From: Escarpia spicata
Lineage: Eukaryota; Annelida; Polychaeta; Sabellida; Siboglinidae
Direction: 5' to 3'
Length of the DNA stretch: 64,000 bases
Assembly: GCA_963995525.1 (NCBI GenBank)
Contig: OZ023205.1
Location: 50,689,681-50,753,680 of the forward strand
Below are positions 37,731 through 50,509 of this stretch, piece after piece (within the stretch, counting starts at the first letter, position 1; every line of letters starts with the position of its first letter). The position numbers were made by a program, and so were the translations under genes. The notes beneath the pieces were generated by a model. The model was given only the letters and a program-made list of their open reading frames with translations, made no database searches and was not told where the DNA came from.

Positions 37731-40700
37731 AGCCTCGATGTGGCTTGATCTTTAGGTCGACCGGCGGTTGTTTGTAAACATTGCCACGCGATCAACACGG
37801 GTCCCGGCCCATGCATTGAAAACCCGTAGTATGATTATCGGAGATTTTATTGCCCATTGTCTATGTGCTAATTAAATGCCAATAGATGCTACTTATTTGC
37901 AGTCCCTAATTAATTAAAATATATCACATCTTAAAATTACTATAATAGACGCTATATCCAAATTAGGGTATTTTTAATCGCCATAATTCTATGGTCATCA
38001 GAGTAACTGCAAAGCATCGTGAGATAAGCCTTTAGACTAGTCTTAGAAATGTTGGCATGATTTTTATTGAATGTTTGTGGTTCACGTTTGTTTTGAAGTT
38101 TTAGAATCTATGACAACATGAGTTTTCAATGTGATTGTAGGCCTAACATACGACCTACCGTTCTTCAGTTCAAAATTACGTGTTTTGAAATCTCTATATC
38201 CTTGAGCCAGGTGTCAAAACAATCGCGAACCTGTGTCAACACGTGCATTGTAACGCGCTTGAAATTACTGTAATGTGTTAGATTTAATAATATTTTGCTA
38301 GCGTTTTGAATTGCTATTAACTACCAGTAGCGTTTTTGTTAGTACAATAATATATTATGTGATTTACTTACACGATAATAATTAATTAAATATTAGCGCT
38401 TTGTCGCCGAGTGGGTCTCTAAAAAGTAGAACATTACGTTTCGTCTTCGTCAACGCATCTAGTGTTAGGATATTCAGAGACGCCAAGGGTTATTTAGGGG
38501 TAGCCTCTACTGATGCTCGTAAATAATTAATATATTCAGCGCAAGCCCATTATTGCATCGAGACACCTTCTGATTATGTCAGCTCGAATTACCAGGGCTA
38601 GGATGGCATATCAGAGTAAGGCGTAGTTTACTTAATACATTAACGAGTCGCACAATTCAGAGAAACACCCTGGCGTTTCAACATACGAGACGGTCAAGTC
38701 TGATATGTTGGACATATGCTTTCGGTACTTACCATGGTCATTTAGTTATCTCCATCGGCTACTAACTCAATAGAGCCTTTTCATACGCGGTGAACATGAA
38801 CTCTCGTTAAATGTCACCCTTTGTGCAAAACATGTCCAAATTCCAGGCCACATTGTTTGCTTTACTTTTACTAACTACTCTAACAGCCGATCACTAAGAA
38901 TGCAGGCAAACAAACGAAATTCTACTATCAATTGGCTATATACCACGATGAAGTAATCTTCTAATTGTGGCATTTTCTTGAAGAGTCAGTCAACATGTTT
39001 TCACACGTTTCTATGGGAGTCTCCCGGCCCTTTATTATGAAATGTATTTTACATTTATACTTTTTTATTTAGACTTACATACCCACATGCTTTTAATTGT
39101 GACTGTATCATTAATTGAGTCAAATAAAAACATATGTATGTGTGTGCGTGTGTCAGTGCGTGCGCGTGCGTGCCTGGTCGTGCGCGCAGCGAGGTACTGG
39201 GGGGGGTCAAGAGGGGCAATGTTGTGCCGTGGCCCCTTTCGCTTTCGTAAAAAATATAATCTCCTCGGTAGCTTTTTGCGCCACTATATTTTACAATGGA
39301 AAATAAACATGTGACTAAACTTCCCCCCCCCCCACCCTATAGATATTCCAATGCATTCAAGCGAAGCGCACTGAAAGGCCGAGTGGTTCCTATTGGCCTA
39401 TTTTAAATCATCACACGTCCGTCCGGGCCCCGAGGTCTCGCGCTGTCAAAACTATTTACGTCTCCTTTGAGGCTTCCATGCAGACGTCGCCTCTTTTACA
39501 GGTAGTACTTGTTTGCTTTACGTCCTAAATATCGGACGCTGATTCATCAGGCCTGTTCACCCCCGCTTCTGACGAGATACCCTAGCGTTCTGTACAGACC
39601 CTATATCTCGATTAAATTACTTGCCTTTCAGGATAACCAGTTAAAATATATTATAATGTTTTCGGAACGTATCTCCACCTTTTCAATATCAATTTTCCGC
39701 CATTGTCATAAGATGTTTTATTTAGCAAAGCCGATGGCTGTTGGTAAACATCTTCCTGTCTGGCCAAGGTGGCGCAAAGGATGTGCTTTATACCGCGTAA
39801 GTATATCTAGCTATAATAAAGGCCCGTATGCTGGGGTGCGATGGGTTCGTATGCACCCCCGCTGAGGTCAAATAGTTTTGGTTGAAGGAAACGAATTCCG
39901 CTTAAATAGAAGTTTATGGTGAGCCCCAATGCGGTGCAGTTGGAGGTTTTGGTGAGCCTCAAGGGAGGGATGTAGATGGAAGTCCTTTGGTGAGTTTGCC
40001 AGCGTATCTCAGCACGCACGTACCACACGAAGATGAATAGCACGCTACCGTCGTGTAAGTGCTATTTAATTTTTTTTTAAGAGGTCTCGATGCCCAACAT
40101 AGAAGAGGCAGACTGATCCACTCCACGATGTTACCCAACCAACGTTTCTTCTGAAGTTCTCTCTTACCATCAAGAGTGCCTTGAGTGATAGTTATTGAGA
40201 TGATGTCGTGACGGGTAACGTGAACAAACCAAGAGCGCCCGTGTCGTTTTTTTTTTATAACAGCGGCTCTTGTTTTCCAGCGATGAGGTCAATTTGCTGT
40301 CCGACAGTGTCATTGGTTTTATGTCCTGTGTAGGAAATAAATAAAGGTCGTGACTCCTGTGAAGCAATTCATTTCAAATGCTTGGCCTCGATCGTCACTC
40401 TGTTTCTGTTGTCGAAGGCCAGCTCACGCATCCACGGAGGAGATTGAAACAACTATAACTATATCACTGTAGAGCCAAAGCTTGATTACAGTGGAAAGTT
40501 TATGTCTTTGCTTTGCGTGAGTGATACCGATAGTTAGAGTCACATCCTATGTTGAGCACAAGGCCTACTTCGACACCACATCAATCCTATAATCAACGGA
40601 CGAGAACGAGCATCATGCAACCTGTCTCGCGCTTCGCGGATCTTCTGCGGTCTCAGGTGTTCTCGATGTCGGAAACATAATTACTATCTAATCGCATTGA

Positions 40701-41460
40701 CCGCGTTATTGTCCGACGGCGGTGGCGACTAAATGACTCCCGGCCCCAGCGTGACTATGGCGATCGCACCAGATCACGACTATGAAGCTATTCGCGTTAA
40801 AACAGAGTGCGTGGCAAATACGACTACAATTCGAAGCGAAACCACTAATCACTAGAGTAAGAAGATTAAAAAGAAACCACAGGACAATTCAAGGCAACGC
40901 AACGCAAGTTAATAACCTTTCTTCGTGGCTGGCGTTTGTCTCGAGAGACAATTACATTTGTTGGTTGTTGGATTTGTTGCTTGGTCTGTTCATGGCAGCA
41001 ATAGTCCATGCTTCAAATGGGATGTCAGAAGCTTTTAGATCTCGTTTGAGGAAATCTTCACTGGCGTTCGGAATGTCGTGACTATGGGGGGGGGGGGGGG
41101 GGGGGGGGGGGGGCTGAGCCTCTCCAAAAACATCCAAATGAGGCTCGCCAAAACACCATCTTCAAGCTCTACATAAACTTACAACGCACCCATGGGGCTC
41201 ATCAAAACACACTTCGTGGCTCTAAGTATTCGGGGGTTATCCTATCTCCAGATCCCCACCTAAAGTAATGGGGACTTACCTTCCCCAAACCCACCTGTTC
41301 CGACGCCTATGATCTTTATAACGAAGATGTAGTCAGCCTACTCTTCCCTTTCCGTTCTGTAGCTCCATAAAGAAGACAAATATTAAGGCATTTTTGCAGA
41401 CAACTCCAGCATCAGACTGTTGAGGAGTGGTCGGAAGCAAGGGATTCTTCGTTTTAAGAT
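37731..41460. other. upstream intergenic region, no recognised gene
   Basis: Contains AT-rich sequence, a short GT-rich stretch (39130-39190), C11 (39323-39333), two inverted stretches built on ggtgagcc (39910-39990 and 41115-41220), and a G28 run (41086-41113). The longest ORFs (99-118 residues) look like chance. Confidence 0.5.
41086..41113. repeat. uninterrupted G28 run
   Basis: 28 consecutive G on the plus strand, able to form G-quadruplexes and prone to length change or sequencing error. Confidence 0.9.
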
Positions 41461-42358
41461 TTAACAAATTTGCCACCCAGAGAATTAACTCTAGATGGCA
41501 GGTGGACAAGGAAGCGTCTTGGGTTATCGAGAGTCCAACCTTTTTTATATCTATGTATATCCCGCCCTTCTGAGGTATGTGTCGATGTTATTTTTAAACA
41601 TATTCACGCTACTAGCACCCACACAGTCAGCAGATAATGGGAATATTCTTGTATCTAATATATACTGCTCCTTTACTAATGCAAGTTTATGTCCACTAAT
41701 CCTTCTATCTTTCTTAACTGAGAAAAAATATTTCTATCAATATTTTCATAACCATTCAATATTTTAAACACTTCTATCTGATTGCTTACCAATCTCCTGG
41801 TTTCTAGTGTTGTTAAGCCATTATTTTATACATATTTCGTAATTAAGATTCCTCAGCTTTGGTATCATTTTAGTCGTTCTCCTCTGTACTCTTTCTAGCA
41901 TATATATGTCCTTCTTCCAATATGGCCTCCACGCTTGTATACAGTATTCTAAATATGAAGCCTAACTACTGTTTTGTACAGCGGTAATATTAGTTCTTTT
42001 TCTTTATACGTAATATTTCGCCTAATTAATCCAAGGATTTGATTTTCCTTTGAAGCTGCTGCAATTCCGCACTGCTCTGAACCATATCAGCACTAATGGT
42101 TAACCCTAAGTCCTTTTCTTTTATAGTAGTACTTAGTACAGTACTCCCCATTGTATATTGTACATTTTCGCTCCCATGTCCTGTGTGGAGGCATTCACAT
42201 TTCCCAAAGTTGAACAACATTTTCAGATTATTTGATCAACTTGCCAAGATCATCTAGTAAATGCTGTCTATCTCCATCACATTTAATCATTCTAAACACT
42301 TTTGTATCATCCGAAAATGTCAACACCTTGCTTGTTATATCATCATCCAAATAGTGGT

Positions 42359-42431
<73 letters not shown>
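42359..42431. repeat. TA dinucleotide microsatellite in the LINE
   Basis: About 36 TA units with one interruption (tac), placed inside the reverse transcriptase region of the CR1-like LINE. Confidence 0.95.
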
Positions 42432-42434
<3 letters not shown>

Positions 42435-42438
42435 TAGT

Positions 42439-42466
42439 GATCAGTACTGGAATTTATATTATTCTT

Positions 42467-42501
<35 letters not shown>

Positions 42502-42530
42502 TAAGAATAATATAAATTCCAGTACTGATC
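42439..42530. repeat. 92-bp near-perfect palindrome
   Basis: gatcagtactggaatttata at 42439 is repeated in reverse complement ending at 42530; the arms, including a central TA run, are 46 nt with one mismatch at the centre. The right arm is the normal LINE sequence encoding SVLEFILFLI; the left arm is an inverted copy of it. Confidence 0.9.
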
Positions 42531-44340
42531 CCTTTGGTACCTCACTCAAAACTGATTTCCAGTTTGAAGCCTCTCCATCAACTACAACCCGTTGTCTTCT
42601 GTTAACCAGCCATTTTTCTATCCAGTTAGTTATACCATTTCCTATGCCATGAGCCTTTAGCTTAAGCAGTAATCTTTGATGTGGCACTTTGTCGAAAGCT
42701 TTCTGAAAATCTAAGTAGATTATATCTACTGGTAATCCCTCGTCTTCCCATGGAGTGATATCTTAAAAAAACCATAATATATTTGTGAAGCATGACCTCG
42801 ATTTGAGAAACCCATGTTGAGATGGGTTTACAAAGTTAAATAACTGTATTAATGTCTGCTTATTTCTATTCTAAAGGAACCACTCCCTCTTCTAATGACA
42901 AGTTGAACACTGTAGCAAGCGGTATGCCAATTTGTTCTACAATTTTCAATAGTGGTTTGGGCGGAATCCCATCCACTCCAAGTGATTTATTATCTTCCAT
43001 AGCCCTTATTTTCTTAGCTACCATTTCCGGGGTTACAATTAACAGTCCTAAATAGTATGATTCCCCCTCCTTGAACTTAGCCTCTGGTACTGGCAGTTAA
43101 CTAATATCTTCCTAAACTAAAATACTCATTCAGGTCTTCTGCCATTAAGCATCCCTCTGATATTATATTTCCAGCACTATCTTCTAGAGGACCGACCTTA
43201 TCTTGAACTTTCTGTTTGCTCGGAACATATGCATAAAAACTAATTCTGTCAAGCTTTATATTACAAGGTAATTTTAGTTCATAGCTTCTCTTTGAATTTC
43301 TAATATTTCATTTGTAGCTTGGTTAAGTGCTTCTTTATAAATGTTGTAGTCTTCAACATTTCCAGTACGTCTATATGACTTCCACATCATTTGTTTGTTC
43401 TTAATTTTTCTAATTACTTCTTTCGATAAACGTTTCTTTGTAGAAAGTTTCCCATGTTTTTTCATGGGAACAAATTTATCGACGATGCACTCAATGTCAC
43501 TCTAAGATATTCCAGCATTATATTGCTGTCTCATTCTTCAGTATGTTATACCAGTCTATCTTTGTTAAATATTTCCACATGTATTTGTGGAAATCTCTCC
43601 TGCACTGCTTTTACTATTCCTTTCTGATTTTACATAGATAAAATGTATCTGGTTGTGATCACTACTCCCCAGTGGCTCACATATATTGATTTTGTCAACT
43701 AATTCATTCTCTGAGGACAAAACTACATTCTCACCTCTGGTTGGTTCTAGCACATGTTGAGAAAGGAAACCATATCGTACTAAAAGTAAAAACTTGTACT
43801 CGATCTGTGAAGATTTCCATTGTATATGACCATGGTTAAAATCGCTCATTCTCTTCTATGCTTATGTTTAGATTTTGATAAACTAACCCAATCGTTAACG
43901 TTGAGTTTCCTGTAACTATGTTACACCAAACAGCTTCTTCGCAATCTGCTTCTCTTTCTAATTTAATTTAATTGCCGCTTGCAAGGCGCCATATTAGGAT
44001 TTATTTAATAATAATGATACTATAATCTAATTAGCTATTCAAAATAGTTTATGCCCTTCTACGTAGTCTTTAGAAATACTGTTTCCTCCATATAATGTAT
44101 ACCAGAATGACTAAGTCTAAGTTAAGTGGCCTTCTACTACAACATAAAGTTCTATATATTTATATGTGTGTATGTTGAACCAGTTCGCACTAGTTCATGA
44201 GTCAAATTGAAATTAAGTTGTTACGATATTTGGCAGATACTGCTTTGTATGTAGTCTGTATACTCCAAATATCTTATTCTCATACATTCAATAATGTGAA
44301 CAATACTAATAATAACAATGTGAAATAGACTGACCTATAG

Positions 44341-46535
44341 AACCATTCACAGGATTGACATTACAACTTTAATGGCTGATATCCTTAAATCTGACCTTAT
44401 TACTTATCTAAAAGAACATATATCTGACTTATATAAATAATACTGTCAAGTACTCAATGTATTACTTAACAAACGTGCACCTATGAAAACCAAATGTGCT
44501 CCAGAAAGGCCACCGACTCCATGGATGACTTCCGAAATAATACTTTCTAAAAACCGTGGTCGTTATTGGCGCAAATCACGCTCACCTTTAGACAGGTCGC
44601 GCTATAATTCTAAGCATTGTCACCTCTGTAACAAACAAATCGCCAGAGTTACATCAGATTATTATACAAATATGATCATAAATAAGTATGATAATCCGTG
44701 CCAGTTATGGAACTGCATCAATATACATTCTACATAGATGGCCTGCTTCATCGCTACCTAATCATGTATCAATTAAGTCTCTATGTGATTTGTTATCTAG
44801 TCACTTTAAGAATAAAATCAGTATTATTCGTTCTGCTTTCCCACGTCATAATTTAAGTAATGTCAGTGTGGACTTTCCACAAGTAAATTCTCTACTTGTA
44901 CCACTTGAACCTGCCACAGTTGCTGAAGTTAGGAAAATAATTATGTCACCTCAAATAAGTCTTGTGAACTTGATCCATTTCCAACCATACTACTAAAAGC
45001 ATGTTTCGATACATTATTTAGACCTATAACAAATATTATAAATGCATCACTTTGCTCTGGCTGTTTTCCTGATGATTTCAAATACGCCCATGTCACTCCA
45101 TTTCTTAGGAAGCCACACCTGCCTAAAGAAGACCTAAACAGTTATAGACCTATTTGTAACCCAGCTTTATTTCTAAAATACTAGAAAAGGTTGTAGCAAG
45201 TCGTCTAAGGTCTCACATTAGCATAAATATCTTAACTGTGTCACAATCGGCATATAGACAGTTTCATTAAACAGAGACTGCACTCTTAAATGTTCACAAT
45301 GACATTACCTTGAACATTTATAATGGTAAAGTGACTGCACTTACCTTACTAGATCTCTCTGCCGCTTTTAACACGATTAATCACAACATTCTTATCGACG
45401 CTTATTAAAGTGGTACGGCATATCTGGCACAGCTCTAAGTTGGTTTTCTTCATACCTAACTGATGGATACAAAACTTTAAAGATTGGGATCTGCTTTTCA
45501 GCTGCACTGCCAACTTTATTTCGTATTCTCCATGGTTCTGTTCTGGGGCCTTTGCTTTTTACTCTTTACACCACGCCACTAAGCTCTGTTATACAACGAC
45601 ATGACTTGGATACTCATCTTTATGCTGATGATACTAAGATCTACATTTCATTGGTTACCCCGGATACAAATCACTCCCTTACGTAACTTAATGATTGCCT
45701 CTAAGATATCTTCCACTGGATTACTTAAAGCAAATTGAAATTAAATGCAAATAAAACTGAATTGATTATTATTGGTACTCCAATGCAGCGTAGTAAACTT
45801 TATGTTTTTTCCCTACGCATATTTTGAATCAGCATATACCGCAGGCAACCTCAGTGCGGAATCTAGGAGTGATCTTTGATAATAACTACAATTTCCGACA
45901 ACACATATCTCAAACGTGTCCCTGCTGTTTTGATCAGATTTGTGATCTTCGGCGTATTCGCTGGTATATGTCATTTTATGTTGCTAAAACTATTGCAACA
46001 GCGCTTGTTAGCAGCATACTTGATTATTGCAATCCCCTCCATTATAATATCGCTAGCAAGGATATCACTAAACTTCAACGTGTCCAAAATTGTCTGGCAA
46101 GGGTAGCTACAAGATCTCCACGTTTTCTCGCTCAGTATCACTTTTTAAGTCTTTACATTGGCTTCCTGTACGATATAATATACTATTTAAGATCTCTACC
46201 ATTACATACCAGGCACTGTCCAGTAAGCAACCATGTTGTTTGCATTAACTACTTACTCCTGTAAGGAAACCTATCCAGTTTCGATCATCTAGTTCTGACC
46301 TACTTTTTGTTCTTAGAGTCAACATTAACACTGTCATTTTAAAACTGATCTTTACAACCTTGCTTATCCACTACAGCTTCCTAGCGCATTGACCCATCTG
46401 TTGACAACTGGAATACTGCTTTTGGATGTTGAGATTGACCAATCCTTTTGTCTTGATGCGCCTCTGAGCTTGGTTTCCAAGGATTCAGGCGAAATAAAAG
46501 TTATCTTATTATATTATTATTATTATTATCACCTA
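44341..46535 (+). pseudogene. L2-like LINE, decayed reverse transcriptase with TTA tail
   Basis: Plus-strand pieces in order: MADILKSDLITYLKEH; RPPTPWMTSEIILSKNRGR; PATVAEVRKIIMSP; FKYAHVTPFLRKPHLPKEDL; NSYRPICN; KILEKVVASRL; TALTLLDLSAAFNTINHNIL; HGSVLGPLLFTLYTTPLSS; HLYADDTKIYIS; RNLGVIFDNNYNFRQHIS; KTIATALVSSILDYCN; ITKLQRVQNCLARVATRSPR. The 3' end has gatgcgcctctgagcttggt and a TTA-rich tail (46505-46530). The endonuclease domain is missing (5' truncation) and frames shift several times. It is head-to-head with the CR1-like LINE. Confidence 0.88.
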
Positions 46536-46539
46536 ATGC

Positions 46540-47590
46540 CCAACCATCCTACGTTAGTCCTGCGCTAAGTGCCCCCTAGCGAAAGGGCGTAGCACTACGA
46601 TTTATCAACAACGTCGATGCAATCCCAACATTTTCTCAATGATCCTTAAGGTGTTATCATAGCTGCAAATGTGTAGTATTGTTCTGAGGCACTGTGTATG
46701 AAACTTGCTCAGTCTCCACTCGCGCAGTACAATTGTTGGACAAGTTTCTCTGCTGTAAAGTAATACGTTTAGGACGCAACCTCCGTGTGGGCCGTACTCT
46801 GCACTTCGTGCTTGCAGTGAGGAACTGAGATGTTTGTTAGACCAGAAACGTTCTTTAAAACGCTTAAACATGAAGGAGGCCTTGGCCAGCCGGATGTTTA
46901 ATTCCCTGTCCAGAGAGTTAGTCTCATACGTTCGTAATGTCCAAAGAAATAGTAATGTTTTTGTAGTGGTTCAAATAGCCATACTGAGACCACCCCTTAT
47001 AATAATTACTCGCGAGTCGTGAAGTCTTATGAATTTAATCGCCCTTTGATGTCGTTGGTAATCACAGTTATAGCAAAGAACGCAAAAAACTTAAATTTAA
47101 ATCCCTATGTTTGCACGAGTAACTGTAACATTCTTTGAGCAGCGCCATGTGATAGCGTCTGTTTATCAAAAAGCTGTTGGTAAGTGTTGATCACAGAATG
47201 GAATAGTTTCGTATATTCTATAGCGTAAACAAGAATTAATAATGGCAAGTAGAATTTGGAATTGTGTAAAAGGAGCGGTCAATGCTTACTGCTCCGTCTC
47301 CGAGGGAGGTTAAATTTAGTCACACATTAATTTTCCAAGTTAAATGTTGCGGCGCGGTAGGTTATAGCGGAACCGTTAACGAAAACATTTTCAAAGGAGG
47401 GGCCGTGATCGAATGTCCTCCTAAATACGCCACTGATACTGACAACACCATCTACTTGACGCAGCAACCGCGTCTTTTATGCTTTCCCGCCTGTCGGCCT
47501 TCTTGTTATTCTCTTTAATCGCTACGTGGCACCACTCTCGTTATTTGGACAATCTAATATACACGCGCGTTTTGCGTACACACACTTTTA
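46540..47590. other. no recognised gene
   Basis: Holds small ORFs on both strands. One plus-strand frame (47339-47518) contains KCCGAVGYSG, which recalls the CCG motif of tetraspanin loops, but no other tetraspanin feature is seen. Confidence 0.3.
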
Positions 47591-47598
47591 TAATTACC

Positions 47599-47769
47599 TG
47601 CTGGCGCTAAATCCCATCTGCTGTAACTGCGAGCTGCATCTTTTATCGACTGACTCGTGACCCGCACTCGGGCGCGTGTTCATTATACGCGACATGCACG
47701 CCGTCTGGAGGCAATCTTCGTTGTCGTCGCTGAAACGGCCGTCGTCTAGCCTATACCTGCGGAACCACA
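47599..47769 (-). CDS. candidate first coding exon of an unknown gene
   Basis: A CpG-richer block opens with attcATGctgc on the minus strand and reads MLPSLWFRRYRLDDGRFSDD, then NEDCLQTACMSRIMNTRPSA, and ends MGFSAS at CAGCAG|gtaatt. The composition differs from the AT-rich surroundings and the peptide looks natural. I do not recognise it, and no second exon was found. Boundaries are approximate. Confidence 0.28.
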
Positions 47770-48747
47770 GAGACGGCAGCATGAATATTTAATTATTTTA
47801 AACGACGTCAAACAACGATAAGACAAGGAAATATGTTGACAATGTCTGATTAAATTCCAGATAAATAGGATTTTATATACTGTTATATACTGCATTTATA
47901 AACAAACCTATAACATATATGATGTTCACTTTAGCACCTCCTAACTGTTGGTTGGAAACATGCCTAATTACTTGCTCCACTTCCTTGAAATAATCCGTAG
48001 CACGTGATCAACAGGAGATCGCCGTGCAAACTGGGAAATATTATATCCATCCATTTACGGAGTCGCCATCTTGAGAATTGGTTACAACTCAATTCTCCCA
48101 GGTAAGAGAAAGGCCGTCTTGAAAAGCAGAGCATACAATAAAACACGTAAGTTAATAAATGAATAACTCTTGTTTTCTTAAATACATCGTCACCTTATTA
48201 ATCACAGGACAATGGTTCAAGACGCGAGTGAATATAGGAAGAAGTGAATGGACGTCGCCGCTGCGGATGAGATTGGGTTACAATGATCCACCGTAAACGT
48301 ATTAGTATATTGATTTAAACATATTCGCATTAAGTTACGGGCCTTTCAAAGCGTTATAGATAAGTAGTATTATAGACATCGTTACTTCTTGGGTAACATT
48401 CGACAGTCTCCAATAGTAATTATCAAACAAATGCCCTTCGGATATGTCAGTGATTAGTATCGAATTATCGAACATATTCCTACTGCTGCTTCATCACCGC
48501 AGGCAATGTAAGTAAGTGGTAATTAATATCACACACACGGCGGCAATGGAACGGAACACTAATTAGCGAGACGCGTGTATAATTAAATCACAATCGCAAA
48601 TGGATGGGCGTTATCGGTATGAATTAAGTTCCCCGAACGAGGTGCTAGGATGAGAGTCCAGGGGTTTACGAGAAGCCAGATCCTGCGTGATATACGCATA
48701 GAAACAGTACCTGGACGCGTGCAAAATAATCGTTACGGCGGGCAGGA

Positions 48748-48807
48748 CGCATGCGTATCAATGACATATATACAAACATATATTTTTGTTATATTGATAC
48801 GCATGCG
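48748..48807. repeat. perfect 15-bp inverted repeat with 30-nt spacer
   Basis: cgcatgcgtatcaat at 48748-48762 and attgatacgcatgcg at 48793-48807. The spacer is AT-rich (tatata, caaacata). It may be the end of an element or a cruciform-forming site. Confidence 0.85.
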
Positions 48808-49234
48808 GACGTGGGACGCAACGATGCATATGAATGCCTTTAACTTGGAAGTTTATTACTGAATCAGTTCGTTTGGTATTTCTTTTCACGAGTCCTTCCA
48901 AATAATCATTCCCGTAGGCGTATGTTGCCCGATTCCAACTAGATTCCGACGGGTGCCTAATCCTCCGTGTGGCACCGCCCCGCGCGTAGCTTTGCGAAGC
49001 GCCTCTAGGGACTGATTCGCGAACCAGAATACCATTCCAATCCATGCGCCTGTCCGTTCAGGCTTCAAGGTTTGAGCGCAGTCGCTGTGCGTTTTAAGAC
49101 TTTCCCAATTTATTAGAGTTATAGCAATGAAAAACAAAGCGACTTACAAACATTCTTTTGTATAACTAACCGCTTGTTATCACCAAACAAATGACGGATC
49201 GTACGGCGACATCAGAGAGTGCAAGCACTCCGAT

Positions 49235-50505
49235 CCCGGCTCCCATCCCGGGGCCACTTTGCAATGTCATTTGTTGTTAGTAACAGTTGAGTTTCACAAG
49301 AACGTTTCTTTCTAAAACCATGCCGAAAGGGAGATAAAATATTGTGGTCATCTAGATGTTGACGAATATGGGAACAAATCACATGTTCCATTATTTCTGA
49401 AACAATGCATGTTAGTGATACAGGTTTGTAATTGCTTGGATCACATTTTACACCTTTCTTAAATATTGGTGTGATCCATTGCTTACACCATTCAGCTGGT
49501 ACTTCCCCAGAATGCAACGATTTCTGAACAAAAATGTTTAAAAAGGAGCTAGCTCAGAAGCAAGTTCTTTCAATATTCTACCTGGAATCTTATCTGGCCC
49601 ACTTGATTTATTAGGGTTTACATCCGTTAGTAGCGTCTCAATACTCACCACATTAAATATGAGAGTATCAATATCTGGAAAATTAGGACCATCAAGTTTC
49701 ATATTTCTATTAGGACAATCGGTGTCTTTAATGAAAACCGATTTGACTTGCCTAGATAAAATGGAGGCTTTACTGCTAGAATCAGAATAAAGTTGACACC
49801 AGTTTTTAGAAGAGATATACCAACTGAATCTTGCTGTTGAGATTTTATGTAAAGCCAAAATGGTTTTAGGTTACTGTTATTCTGAGCAGTCTTAAAAATT
49901 ACATTCAGGTGCTGCCAGTGAGCTTGACGTATCTGTTTTCTATTTTGCTTAGCCAATTCTTTGTATTTTAACCAGTGTGTTGAGTTTTTAGAATGTTTTG
50001 CCCGATTATAGAAACGCTGTTTTTTCCTACAGTTCCTTTTCAAACTGTTTGATAACCAAGGTAAATCAACTCTGGTTTTAGGCCAGTATGTTGGCACATA
50101 TTTATCCATCACATTATGTATCTGTTCTGTGAAAAATAAATAGAGACTGTACACGTTGTTCTTCTGAACTACATGAAACATCCAGTAAATGATATATAAA
50201 TAATTTAGTATCTCTTTTTATTTGACCCCCATCTGCTTTAGACCATTTATACAACTTCATAGGTGGTGTCTTTGTTGACATTGCTTTAATCATAGTATCC
50301 ACTACTATAAAATCGTGATTTGAAAAAACCTGGTACAGTGTTTATAGATTTAACTAGACCAAGTTTATTCGTACAATAAAGATCAAGAATAGCATCATGT
50401 CTTGTAGGAATTCTTTGTAACTGATTTAAGTTTTGCTCCTCCAGTGCTGATAGAATAGCATCACCTAATCCTTTCTGGTCTGAATGTAAGGACACCATAT
50501 ATATA
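49235..50505 (-). pseudogene. jockey/CR1-type LINE fragment, cut at both ends
   Basis: Minus-strand pieces in order: LNQLQRIPTRHDAILDLYCT and NKLGLVKSINTVPG (endonuclease end); TMIKAMSTKTPPMKLYKWSK; VDLPWLSNSLKRNCRKKQRF; SSGPDKIPGRILKELASELA; SGEVPAEWCKQWITPIFKKG; CDPSNYKPVSLTCIVSEIME; HGFRKKRSCETQLLLTTNDI. It stops in the middle of the reverse transcriptase, before the A-box Asp motif and YADD. Losing the 3' half is unusual for a LINE, which is normally truncated at the 5' end. Confidence 0.85.
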
Positions 50506-50509
50506 GTGT

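Larger units (their letters stand above)
41461..43970 (-). pseudogene. CR1-like LINE, decayed (endonuclease and reverse transcriptase)
   Basis: Minus-strand pieces in element order: VWCNIVTGNSTLTIGLVYQN; endonuclease SDFNHGHIQW ... LEPTRGEN ... GSSDHNQIHF (the SDH motif); linker LSKEVIRKIKNKQMMWKSYR; RT motifs VPKGSVL ... ILFLIYI; LTFSDDTKVF (YADD changed to FSDD, both Asp kept); and MLFNFGKCECLHTGH. The 3' end shares its last 300 bp with the copy at 52495-52960 (about 40 bp deleted). Stops, shifts and a large TA microsatellite break it. Upstream ORF1 is missing. Confidence 0.85.

Noticed and set aside
42302..42652. 116-codon ORF rich in YI repeats
   Set aside because: It is a translation of the TA microsatellite and the antisense of a LINE.
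47339..47518. Tetraspanin-like loop (KCCGAVGYSG)
   Set aside because: Only the CCG motif matches; there are no membrane segments, no PxSC motif and no good splice acceptor.
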